Below are positions 53,164 through 60,967 of a stretch of 64,000 nucleotides of DNA, piece by piece. The position numbers and the translations under genes are program-made. Below the pieces are notes generated by a model that ran no database searches, was not told the origin of the DNA, and saw only the letters and a program-made list of their open reading frames with translations. This DNA is from Bacillus oleivorans (GTDB taxonomy: Bacteria; Bacillota; Bacilli; Bacillales; JC228): positions 310,001-374,000 of the forward strand of contig NZ_OAOP01000003.1 in NCBI RefSeq assembly GCF_900207585.1. The letters run 5' to 3'. The first letter of the stretch is position 1. Every line of letters begins with the position of its first letter.

Positions 53164-53517
53164 ATGTCTGTTAATATGTATGATGCAGCCTATGATTTGG
53201 AGAAAGCGGTCCGTCAAAGCCAGGAATTTGCCGATCTTCATAAAGCTTATGAGGATGTAGAACAGGATGCGGCAGCGCAAGGAATATTCCAAAACTTTCG
53301 CAACATCCAAATGCAGCTCCAGCAAAAACAAATGACAGGGCAGCCAATCACGGATGAAGAAGTTCAGCAAGCACAAAAAGCAGCAGCCCTTGCCCAGCAG
53401 AATCAAAAAATTGGTAAATTATTAGAGGTCGAACAAAGAATGAGCATGGTAATTACCGAACTGAATCGAATTATTATGAAACCGCTAGAAGAAATCTATG
53501 GGGCTCTAGAGAAATAG
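53164..53517 (+). CDS. yheA: YheA, YlbF/YmcA-family protein (DUF964)
   Basis: 117 residues, same length as B. subtilis YheA. All helical: YDAAYDLEKAVRQSQEFADLHKAYEDVEQD, then FQNFRNIQMQLQQKQMTGQPITDEE. It is a paralogue of YlbF and YmcA, which form complexes that steer RNase Y and phosphorelay functions; YheA's own role is not known. A very strong GGAGGATGGG site precedes it. Confidence 0.92.
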   Translation: MSVNMYDAAYDLEKAVRQSQEFADLHKAYEDVEQDAAAQGIFQNFRNIQMQLQQKQMTGQPITDEEVQQAQKAAALAQQNQKIGKLLEVEQRMSMVITELNRIIMKPLEEIYGALEK

Positions 53518-53529
53518 GGAAGTTACAGG

Positions 53530-53575
53530 ACTGCCTCCAAAGCATATAATCGTATGCTCTGGAGGCAGTATTTTT
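53530..53575 (+). terminator. Terminator of yheBA
   Basis: ACTGCCTCC and GGAGGCAGT, with an inner AGCATA/TATGCT stem, then ATTTTTAG. Confidence 0.88.
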
Positions 53576-53689
53576 AGTATTGTTGCTAAATCTTATGTAA
53601 TCTCACCCAGCTTGTCTAGTTCTAAGTACCTATTTACGGACATATTTCTTAATATAGGGATACTTACACCTTAGAATGGGGGAATCGCA

Positions 53690-54556
53690 TTGCTATACCG
53701 CCTGCTCGCGTTGTCGTTAAACGGAACGGTCCTTAATGATCAAGGCAGACTTTATAAGTCAGTAAAAGAATCTCTCCAATACGTCCAAAATAAAGGGATT
53801 CACATTGTCTTCATAACTTCTCAACCTTTCAATTATGTGAAAAAGTTAACCAAAACATTAAAAATAGAAGCAACAATCGTATCACACCAAGGAGCTTACA
53901 TTTCCTCAACCACCGAAAAGCCTATTTATGTCCGCCGAATTCAAGAAGATGTAACAGCAGATGTCATTAAATTCCTTGAAGCATTCCCATGTCAAATCAG
54001 ACTTACAACTGAAAATTTTTCTTTCTGCAAACAGCCGGAAGAGCAAAAGCAATTGAAGGCAAGGGCTATTTTTACACCAGGGGATCGGACTCCTTATCAG
54101 GTTCGATATGTAGAAGATTTTGGTCAATATGTAAAGAATAAAAATTTGGCGCCTTTAAACATTGATGTGCAGTTCGAAGATGGAGAAGATCTTTTAGATG
54201 CGCAAAAAGCGCTGAAGGGAATGTTCGACGAGATCGATATAAACTTACAGCCAAATAACCAGTTTACCGTTGTTCCAGCTGGTGTTTCCGCTCTTAAATC
54301 ATTTCATTACTTAGCTGATCATCTCGGCATCTCGATGGAGGAAACGGTAGGAATTGGATATGGAGCAGAGGATCTCGAGTGGATGGAAACCTGCGGATTA
54401 GTCGTTGCCATGGGTGACTCTCCGAGGTATATTCAGGAAAGAGCCGATTGGATCACACGTTCAGCCGAAGAAAGCGGAGTTGCCTATATGATCATGGAAC
54501 ACTTCCGCAAGCAGCACCCAATCGAATTTTTGAAAAAGATGAATATTATTGATTAG
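53690..54556 (+). CDS. yhaX: Cof-type HAD-like protein with altered catalytic motifs, YhaX-like
   Basis: 288 residues with the Cof/HAD-IIB fold order: motif I near residue 9, motif II FITSQP, Lys in SALKSFHYL, and a motif IV region. Motif I reads SLNGT instead of DxDGT, so both the nucleophile and acid/base Asp are replaced. Motif IV reads GYGAEDLEW instead of GDSxND. It is therefore unlikely to be an active phosphatase. Position just before hemZ agrees with B. subtilis yhaX, a sporulation gene. TTG start with GGGGGAA 7 bp upstream. Confidence 0.78.
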   Translation: MLYRLLALSLNGTVLNDQGRLYKSVKESLQYVQNKGIHIVFITSQPFNYVKKLTKTLKIEATIVSHQGAYISSTTEKPIYVRRIQEDVTADVIKFLEAFPCQIRLTTENFSFCKQPEEQKQLKARAIFTPGDRTPYQVRYVEDFGQYVKNKNLAPLNIDVQFEDGEDLLDAQKALKGMFDEIDINLQPNNQFTVVPAGVSALKSFHYLADHLGISMEETVGIGYGAEDLEWMETCGLVVAMGDSPRYIQERADWITRSAEESGVAYMIMEHFRKQHPIEFLKKMNIID

Positions 54557-54559
54557 AAG

Positions 54560-54586
54560 ACGGGGGTGAATCCCCCGTTTTTTGTT
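54560..54586 (+). terminator. Terminator of yhaX
   Basis: ACGGGGG-TGAAT-CCCCCGT hairpin followed by TTTTTTG. Confidence 0.88.
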
Positions 54587-54832
54587 GATTAGGAGAGCTT
54601 TTTAAGAACAAAAGTGGGAAAGGAAAGAGGGGAAAATCTTGAAGAGAGCTTCTAAAGGACCAAAGTGGGACGGGAAAGAGGGGAAAAGTCCATGAGAGAG
54701 CTTCTAAAGGACTTAAATGGATGGAAAGAGGAAGAAAAGTCCATGAGAGAGCTTCTAAAGGACATAATTGAATAATAAGAGGAGAAAAAGTCCTTGATAA
54801 AGCGTCTTAAGGATAAAATGAGTGGAAAAAGA
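54584..54832 (+). repeat. 51-bp tandem repeat array 3 (between yhaX and hemZ)
   Basis: Five units begin at about 54584, 54636, 54688, 54739 and 54790, spaced 52, 52, 51 and 51 bp. The core is GTCCATGAGAGAGCTTCTAA followed by AGGAC, with a purine-rich second half (GGAAAGAGGGGAAAA). It aligns base for base with the cores of arrays 1 and 2 (GTC..T.A.AAG.G.TCTAAAG) though more diverged. In the same relative frame it reads KSMRELLKD where array 1 reads KSFIRVLKA. The rest of the gap up to hemZ is C/A-rich and shows no gene. Confidence 0.78.
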
Positions 54833-54993
54833 AAGATTATGTTCTTATAACCCCCTGGCTATTTACCCCAAAACAAAAGCCTCATCTATTTACCCCACCC
54901 ACTCCTCTTTCCCAAAAACAGACCCATATACATTGACCCTCGGCCCCCATTTTCTGTACACTATAAGCAATGTTGATAAAGGAATGATTGACA

Positions 54994-56523
54994 GTGAAAA
55001 TAACATTACTAGGAATAGATGACGAGAGATTGATTCGGCCGCTTCAGCTGATAGCGGATTTGTTTTTTGAAGAATGTGAGGTTCGCTTAACGACTAATGA
55101 AGCTGATGAGGTCCCAGATTACACGATAAAGATTGATTTGAATCAGAAACTCACCAAATTTTTAGTATCGGTTTCCTTGCGAAATCTTTGTACGGGTATA
55201 ACCTATACTGAAACCTCACAGCGGACCTGGCCAAATCCAGACGAAAATGAAAAAGAAGCGTTTAAATTAATTAAACGGGAAATTTCCAGATGCTTCTTGC
55301 TCACGCTTCAGCATGAAACTGGGATTATTCAAAAATGGGGTTTTTTAACAGGGATTCGGCCGACCAAGCTGCTTCATAAAGAAGTGCAAATGGGTACACC
55401 AAAGGAGATTGCCCATCAAAAGCTAAAAGATGAATACATGATTCATACTGAAAAAATTGATCTCATGCAGCAGATTGTCGAACGACAATTGGAAATGGTT
55501 CCCGATCTCTATGATTTAAAAAATGAGGTCAGTATTTATATAGGAATTCCATTTTGCCCGACAAAATGCGCTTACTGTACGTTTCCTGCGTTTGCAATTA
55601 ATGGGAAACAAGGGAAAGTAGATTCATTTTTAGGCGGATTGCATTATGAGATGAGAAAAGTCGGTGAATGGCTAAAAGAAAAAGGGATTTGCATCACGAC
55701 TATTTATTATGGCGGCGGAACACCTACCAGCATTACGGCTGAAGAAATGGATCTTCTTTATGAAGAAATGTACAACTCTTTCCCTAGTGTTGAAAAGGTA
55801 AGAGAAATTACAGTTGAAGCGGGAAGACCCGATACCATTACGCCTGAAAAGCTGGAAGTCTTAAAGAAATGGAAGATTGACCGGATCAGTATCAACCCGC
55901 AGTCATATACACAGGAAACACTGAAAGCCATTGGACGTCACCATACGGTCGAAGAAACGATTGATAAATTCTGGCTAGCCCGTAAATCTGGAATGAAGAA
56001 TATTAACATGGATTTAATTATTGGACTGCCAGGCGAAGGAACAGAGGAACTCTCCCATTCCTTAACAGAGACCGAAAAACTAATGCCTGAATCACTAACC
56101 GTTCATACACTTTCCTTCAAAAGGGCATCGGAAATGACAAGACATAAGAATCGCTATAAAGTAGCAGACCGGGCAGAGGTTGAAAAAATGATGGACATGG
56201 CAAGCTGTTGGACGATAGAGCATGGATACGTCCCTTACTATTTGTACCGTCAAAAAAATATTCTCGGAAATTTAGAAAATGTCGGATATGCCTCCCCAGG
56301 TCAAGAAAGCATCTATAACATCATGATTATGGAAGAAATGCAAACGATAATTGGACTAGGCTGCGGTGCTTCCAGCAAATTTGTACATCCGCAAACAGGG
56401 AAGATTACCCGTTTTGCCAACCCAAAGGATCCTAAATCCTATAATGAAGGCTATCAGCATTATACCGAGGAGAAAATCAAAATGTTAGATGAGCTTTTTT
56501 CTGAAATGCCTGTAATAAAATAA
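54994..56523 (+). CDS. hemZ: Oxygen-independent coproporphyrinogen III dehydrogenase-like protein HemZ
   Basis: About 509 residues, longer than HemN and typical of HemZ. An N-terminal domain of about 170 residues is followed by the radical-SAM core: IYIGIPFCPTKCAYCTF (CxxxCxxC), YYGGGTPTSI, TVEAGRPDTIT, RISINPQSYTQETL and MDLIIGLPGE. HemZ contributes to haem synthesis under anaerobiosis in B. subtilis. GTG at 54994 (MKITLLGIDDER) and TTG at 54988 are both possible starts. It sits just before yhaQ as in B. subtilis. Confidence 0.93.
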   Translation: MKITLLGIDDERLIRPLQLIADLFFEECEVRLTTNEADEVPDYTIKIDLNQKLTKFLVSVSLRNLCTGITYTETSQRTWPNPDENEKEAFKLIKREISRCFLLTLQHETGIIQKWGFLTGIRPTKLLHKEVQMGTPKEIAHQKLKDEYMIHTEKIDLMQQIVERQLEMVPDLYDLKNEVSIYIGIPFCPTKCAYCTFPAFAINGKQGKVDSFLGGLHYEMRKVGEWLKEKGICITTIYYGGGTPTSITAEEMDLLYEEMYNSFPSVEKVREITVEAGRPDTITPEKLEVLKKWKIDRISINPQSYTQETLKAIGRHHTVEETIDKFWLARKSGMKNINMDLIIGLPGEGTEELSHSLTETEKLMPESLTVHTLSFKRASEMTRHKNRYKVADRAEVEKMMDMASCWTIEHGYVPYYLYRQKNILGNLENVGYASPGQESIYNIMIMEEMQTIIGLGCGASSKFVHPQTGKITRFANPKDPKSYNEGYQHYTEEKIKMLDELFSEMPVIK

Positions 56524-56527
56524 ATAA

Positions 56528-56573
56528 AAAAATGGAGGCACCTGCTATCTGTTGGGTACCTCCATTTTTTTAC
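56528..56573. terminator. Bidirectional terminator between hemZ and yhzC
   Basis: AAAATGGAGG-CACC pairs with GGT-ACCTCCATTTT (small bulge); T-runs on both strands. Confidence 0.85.
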
Positions 56574-56755
56574 GTATGAAACAATAAAAGCTTTCCTTCA
56601 GGAGAAGTACAGCGATGCGTTTTTTCTAAATACTGATGCTTTGTCAAAAGCTCTGTTCCCTTTTGCTTTGCCTCTGAATCATTCGCGGCTTCGAATAATT
56701 CATCAAGCAGTTTTTCCCCATTTTTCTCAAAGACTGTCAGTTTATACACTTTCAT
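56570..56755 (-). CDS. yhzC: Small conserved protein, YhzC-like
   Basis: 61 residues from the ATG at 56755, 3 bp after a GGTGAGG stretch. The product is MKVYKLTVFEKNGEKLLDEL, then EAKQKGTELL and a tail HRCTSPEGKLLLFH. The pattern resembles B. subtilis YhzC from memory, and the location near hemZ agrees. Function unknown. Confidence 0.65.
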   Translation of the reverse strand: MKVYKLTVFEKNGEKLLDELFEAANDSEAKQKGTELLTKHQYLEKTHRCTSPEGKLLLFHT

Positions 56756-56925
56756 AGCCTCACCCACAATCTCTCTATTTTTCTATTATTATGTAATACT
56801 TTTGTAAAGATATCAATTGCATCATTGTTTTCACTAAGAAAATAGGACTATAGTAAATATTGGCTGTCTTGGAACTTTATTGGCTTTTATTCGTATTACA
56901 TACTAGGAAAAAGGGGGAATCCAAG

Positions 56926-57825
56926 ATGGGTTTAGAGATCAAGAATGTAACAAAACGATTTGGTAATTTTACAGCAGTTAATGATATTTCCCTGCAAATA
57001 CCCGATCAGGATATATTCGGGTTTTTAGGCGCGAATGGTGCTGGTAAAACGACTACTTTCCGGATGATTCTCGGATTATTGGACCCAAGTGAGGGACAAA
57101 TCACCTGGAAAAATCAGAGAGTTAACTATGATATTACCAATGAAATCGGGTATTTACCGGAAGAAAGAGGTCTTTATCCAAAATTAAAAATTAGTGAACA
57201 GCTTATTTATTTGGCCAAATTAAAAGGAATGTTGAAGTCCGATGCCATGGAAGAATTAAAAAAATGGCTGGAACGGTTTAGAGTTCCAGAGTATTTTGAT
57301 AAAAAAGTAGAGGACCTATCAAAAGGTAATCAGCAAAAAATTCAATTTATCTCAGCTGTTTTACATAAACCTCAACTTTTAATCCTTGATGAACCATTTA
57401 GCGGTTTGGATCCAGTCAATGTAGAGCTGTTAAAAAAGGCCGTTCTTGATTTAAAAGAACAGGGCACAACAATCGTTTTTTCAAGTCACCGCATGGAGCA
57501 TGTCGAAGAATTATGTGAAAATCTTTGTATTATGCATCATGGGAAGCCGATTGTTGATGGTTCACTAAAAGAAATCAAACGTGCATTTGGGAAAAAGAAC
57601 GTCTCCGTTATAGCAGACTTTGATACTAGCTTTTTGCAAAACGTGCCTGGGGTCTTAAAACATAAACAAACAGCTGCTGAATCCTTATTGCAAGTGGAAA
57701 GCGAAGAAGTTGCCCATACGATATTTCAGGAACTCACCGGCAAAGGCTTTGTCCGCAAGTTTGAATTAGAGGAACCATCCTTAAATGATATCTTTATTGA
57801 GAAAGTAGGTTCGTCTTATGAATAA
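56926..57825 (+). CDS. yhaQ: ABC transporter ATP-binding protein, YhaQ/NatA-like
   Basis: 299 residues. Walker A GANGAGKTT, Q-loop YLPEERGLYPKLKISEQL, signature LSKGNQQKIQ, Walker B LLILDEPFSGLDPVN, H-loop SSHRMEHVEEL. This is the NatA/EcsA type of export ATPase. The start at 56926 (MGLEIKNVTKRFG) follows AAAGGGGGAA; the frame open from 56860 lacks a site. It overlaps the permease yhaP by 8 bp. By homology with NatAB it may extrude sodium or a peptide, but this is not proven. Confidence 0.92.
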   Translation: MGLEIKNVTKRFGNFTAVNDISLQIPDQDIFGFLGANGAGKTTTFRMILGLLDPSEGQITWKNQRVNYDITNEIGYLPEERGLYPKLKISEQLIYLAKLKGMLKSDAMEELKKWLERFRVPEYFDKKVEDLSKGNQQKIQFISAVLHKPQLLILDEPFSGLDPVNVELLKKAVLDLKEQGTTIVFSSHRMEHVEELCENLCIMHHGKPIVDGSLKEIKRAFGKKNVSVIADFDTSFLQNVPGVLKHKQTAAESLLQVESEEVAHTIFQELTGKGFVRKFELEEPSLNDIFIEKVGSSYE

Positions 57826-59071
57826 ATTTTGGATTGTATTTTGGCAAACCTATTCATCGAAAGTAAAAGCTAAATCTTTTATGATTGTAACGTTAGTGGC
57901 TGTTGGAGCCATTTTATTAATGACTAATATCAATCAAATTATGGATTCTTTTGCTTCTGATTCTGATCAAAATAAAATAGCTGTTGTTGATCGGACCAAT
58001 GAAGTGTTTGATTTATTTAACACCCAGCTTTTAGCAATGGAAGAGGAAGACTTTACCCTCGTTAGGGCTGAAAGTGAAGAAGGATTAAAAGAACAAACTT
58101 TAGCAGGCGATTATTCTGCCTATATAACCATTTCATATGATGAAAATCAGCTTCCGCAAGCTACTTACTATGCACCAACTATTGTAGAAGGATCAATCTC
58201 TGGGGCAATAGAGGGGGCTCTTCAGCAAGTAAAAGGTCAAATCGCAGCTTCGCAACTGAATTTAACCCAAGAAGAGTTAATGACTCTAAGCAGTGCTGTT
58301 GGATTTGAAAAAGTGGCTCTTGAGGAAAATGCCAAGTCAGAAGAAGAATTGAGCAGTGCGAGAGGAATTGTTTATGTTCTTCTATTTGTGATTTATTTTG
58401 CTGTCATTATGTATTCAGCTATGATTGGGTCTGAGGTTGCGATCGAAAAATCGTCACGTGTAATGGAAATTTTAATTTCTAGTATTTCACCTGTTCAGCA
58501 AATGTTTGCGAAAATTTTAGGAGTTGCCTTAGTAAGCTTAACTCAACTTGGAATTATTATTGGAGTAGGCTATTATTCAATTAAACAAAACCTTCAGTCA
58601 CTGGATTCCGGATTCTTTGAATTCTTCGGTTTCTCGAATATCCAAACATCGATCATTGTCTATGCGATTGTATTTACTTTACTTGGTTATTTCTTATACG
58701 CAACATTATCTGCCTTCCTTGGTTCGATCGTCAGCAGAATTGAGGACTTGAATCAAACATTAATGCCGGTTCAGCTTTTAGTAATGGTTGGTTTTTTTAT
58801 TGCGATGTATGGACTGGGTAATCCAGATACGGTGTTTATTACTGTCACCTCTTATATTCCATTTTTCACCCCAGTGCTTATGTTCATGCGTGTAAGTATG
58901 CTGGAGGTACCTGTCTGGGAAGTGGCTCTCAGTATCGGAATTATGCTTGCAGCCATTTTATTGCTTGCCTGGTTTGGAGCAAAGGTTTACCGTGGCGGGG
59001 TGCTTATGTACGGAGCGAAAAATTCGATAAAAGAGATAAAAAAGGCGTTGCAGTTATCCAAAAATAACTAA
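57818..59071 (+). CDS. yhaP: ABC-2 type permease, YhaP/NatB-like
   Basis: 417 residues: one N-terminal membrane helix, a large extracytoplasmic domain (about 40-190) and a C-terminal bundle of five or six helices including SEVAIEKSSRVMEILISSISPVQQMFAKILG, the ABC-2 hallmark. It works with YhaQ, whose gene overlaps its start. The likely cargo is Na+ or an organic cation by analogy with NatB. An SRPBCC gene follows after 19 bp. Confidence 0.9.
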   Translation: MNKFWIVFWQTYSSKVKAKSFMIVTLVAVGAILLMTNINQIMDSFASDSDQNKIAVVDRTNEVFDLFNTQLLAMEEEDFTLVRAESEEGLKEQTLAGDYSAYITISYDENQLPQATYYAPTIVEGSISGAIEGALQQVKGQIAASQLNLTQEELMTLSSAVGFEKVALEENAKSEEELSSARGIVYVLLFVIYFAVIMYSAMIGSEVAIEKSSRVMEILISSISPVQQMFAKILGVALVSLTQLGIIIGVGYYSIKQNLQSLDSGFFEFFGFSNIQTSIIVYAIVFTLLGYFLYATLSAFLGSIVSRIEDLNQTLMPVQLLVMVGFFIAMYGLGNPDTVFITVTSYIPFFTPVLMFMRVSMLEVPVWEVALSIGIMLAAILLLAWFGAKVYRGGVLMYGAKNSIKEIKKALQLSKNN

Positions 59072-59090
59072 GATGGAGGGGATCATAAAC

Positions 59091-59570
59091 ATGCTAGCCA
59101 ACATTGAAAAAGTCGACAATGGTTATATAGCCCGATTTGAGCGCTTTCTGAATGCACCTGTTCGGGAAGTTTGGTCTTGGCTGACCGAAAACGACAAATT
59201 AAGCCATTGGTTTTCCGAACTAACGGTGGATAAGCTTCGTCCAGGCGGCTTTATTCTTTTTGATATGCAGGATGGGACATTTGAGAAGATGGAGATTACT
59301 GACCTGGATATATACTCCGTCTTGGAGTACACATGGGGAGAAGATAAGGTTCGTTTTGAGCTTAAACCGGAATCTGAAGGCTGTCATCTCGTAATGATTG
59401 AAAAAATTGAAATCTTGACTGAACATACACCAAGAGACTTAGCCGGCTGGCATGTTTGTCTCGATGTAATTCAATCGCTTATAGAAGAGGGCAGACCGCT
59501 TTCTGCACGCAAAGAGGAATGGCAAAAATGGTATCCGAAATATAAACAAGCGGTTGAGGGAATTTTATAG
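59091..59570 (+). CDS. SRPBCC/AHSA1-family protein
   Basis: 159 residues, Bet v1-like START fold: ARFERFLNAPVREVWSWLTENDKLSHWF at the N-terminus, LRPGGFILFDM, VLEYTWGEDKVRFEL, and the C-terminal helix DLAGWHVCLDVIQSLIEE. Such proteins bind hydrophobic ligands or act as Hsp90-like co-chaperones; the role is unknown. The start at 59091 follows GGAGGGG. It may be the third gene of the yhaQP operon. Confidence 0.82.
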   Translation: MLANIEKVDNGYIARFERFLNAPVREVWSWLTENDKLSHWFSELTVDKLRPGGFILFDMQDGTFEKMEITDLDIYSVLEYTWGEDKVRFELKPESEGCHLVMIEKIEILTEHTPRDLAGWHVCLDVIQSLIEEGRPLSARKEEWQKWYPKYKQAVEGIL

Positions 59571-59596
59571 AGTCATTATATTAAACAATGTTAGAA

Positions 59597-59630
59597 GAAG
59601 AGGTGCGTGAGAGCATCTCTTCTTTTTTTG
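59597..59630 (+). terminator. Terminator after the SRPBCC gene
   Basis: AAGAAGAG-GTGC...GCATCTCTTCTT stem followed by TTTTTG. Confidence 0.78.
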
Positions 59631-59666
59631 AATCAATGGGAAATTTATTTTCTATTAATTGTATAC

Positions 59667-59680
59667 CGAACGTGCATTCG
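59667..59680 (+). promoter_or_regulatory. LexA (DinR/SOS) box upstream of yhaON
   Basis: CGAAC-GTGC-ATTCG differs at one position from the Bacillus SOS box CGAAC-N4-GTTCG. It lies 14 bp upstream of a -10-like TAGAAT (59695-59700), overlapping the expected -35. yhaO and yhaN are listed in the B. subtilis LexA regulon as I recall, so damage-induced expression is likely. Confidence 0.7.
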
Positions 59681-59738
59681 CATTAAGGATTTGATAGAAT
59701 AGCTAAAAAGGGAAGAAATTTGAATGGAGGCCCCAAAA

Positions 59739-60953
59739 ATGAAGCGTGTTACATTTGTTCATGCCGCAGATTTACACTTGGACAGTCCGTTTGTCGGGAT
59801 GCAATCATTACCTCCAGAGCTTTATAAAAGAATGAAAGACAGTACATTTGTAGCCTTTCAAAACCTTGTAACCTATTGCCTCAGAGAGAAGGTGGATTTT
59901 CTCTTAATCTCTGGAGACTTATATGATGGAGAAGACCGGAGTATTCGTGCCCAAATCCGGCTGCAACAAGAGTTTACGAGACTCCAAAAAGCAAATATTC
60001 GTGTTTTTGTTATTCATGGAAATCATGATCATTTAGCTGGTACATGGTCACATATTGAAATGCCTGAAAATGTTTATATTTTTGGACCTAACCCTGAATC
60101 AGTTGAATTTACCCATGCGAACGGAATAAAAATATCGATAGCTGGTTTCAGCTACGGTAAAAGGCATGAGGCTGAAAATAAAATAAATCAGTTTCCCAAA
60201 CAGTTAGGAGATTTAAAAATTGGCATGCTGCACGGACATGATGGTTCTGCTAAAAATCATCTTGCATATGCCCCCTTTACAGTCGATGAATTAGTTAAAA
60301 TGAATTATGATTATTGGGCATTAGGACATATACATATGAGACAAATTTTAAGTGAAGCTCCCTACGTTATTTACCCTGGTAATATTCAAGGGAGACATAT
60401 TAATGAGACGGGGAAAAAAGGATTTATCCATGCTGAATGGACACCGCATCATCAAAATATAATGTTTATTCCGTGTCACGATATTGAATGGAGAGTGGAG
60501 GAGATTCATATTTCTGGCTCTACTCAGCCAGAAGAGCTTTATCGAGCATGCAAACAGTTAAAGACACAGCTGGCCGATGAATCAGATCGTTTATTTGTAA
60601 AAGTTGAGTTTCATTGTAAAAATGATGATATTCATCCTCACACTCTATCATTTATAGAATCTGATCAATTGTTAGAACTGCTCCAGGAAGAGGAGACTTT
60701 GAGCGATGAACATTTTGTTTGGATTCATGATGTAAAACTGATCCAAAATCAGGAGGATGGTCCATCATTAGCGAATCATCCTTTTTTATACAATTTAGAA
60801 AAAGTGATAGAAATTGCAGATGTTAAGCAAGATTTAGAACCTTTGTTTCTCCATAAAAAAGCATCGCGCTTTTTGCAGGATGTACCGGAGTTAGAGTATG
60901 AACGATTAAGGGCTGAAGCGAAGTCATTGCTGCTTAAGCTGCTCAACCGATGA
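59739..60953 (+). CDS. yhaO: DNA repair exonuclease, YhaO (SbcD/Mre11-like)
   Basis: 404 residues. Metallophosphoesterase motifs: VHAADLHLDSPF (D-x-H), LISGDLYDGED (GDxxD), VIHGNHDHL (GNHD), MLHGHDG and ALGHIHMRQ (GHxH). It is the SbcD/Mre11-type nuclease that pairs with the SMC-like ATPase YhaN. The ATG at 59739 follows TGGAGG; 59724 would overlap that site. It overlaps the open frame of yhaN by 4 bp and lies behind a LexA-like box. Confidence 0.93.
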   Translation: MKRVTFVHAADLHLDSPFVGMQSLPPELYKRMKDSTFVAFQNLVTYCLREKVDFLLISGDLYDGEDRSIRAQIRLQQEFTRLQKANIRVFVIHGNHDHLAGTWSHIEMPENVYIFGPNPESVEFTHANGIKISIAGFSYGKRHEAENKINQFPKQLGDLKIGMLHGHDGSAKNHLAYAPFTVDELVKMNYDYWALGHIHMRQILSEAPYVIYPGNIQGRHINETGKKGFIHAEWTPHHQNIMFIPCHDIEWRVEEIHISGSTQPEELYRACKQLKTQLADESDRLFVKVEFHCKNDDIHPHTLSFIESDQLLELLQEEETLSDEHFVWIHDVKLIQNQEDGPSLANHPFLYNLEKVIEIADVKQDLEPLFLHKKASRFLQDVPELEYERLRAEAKSLLLKLLNR

Positions 60954-60967
60954 AGGGAGGAACAGAT

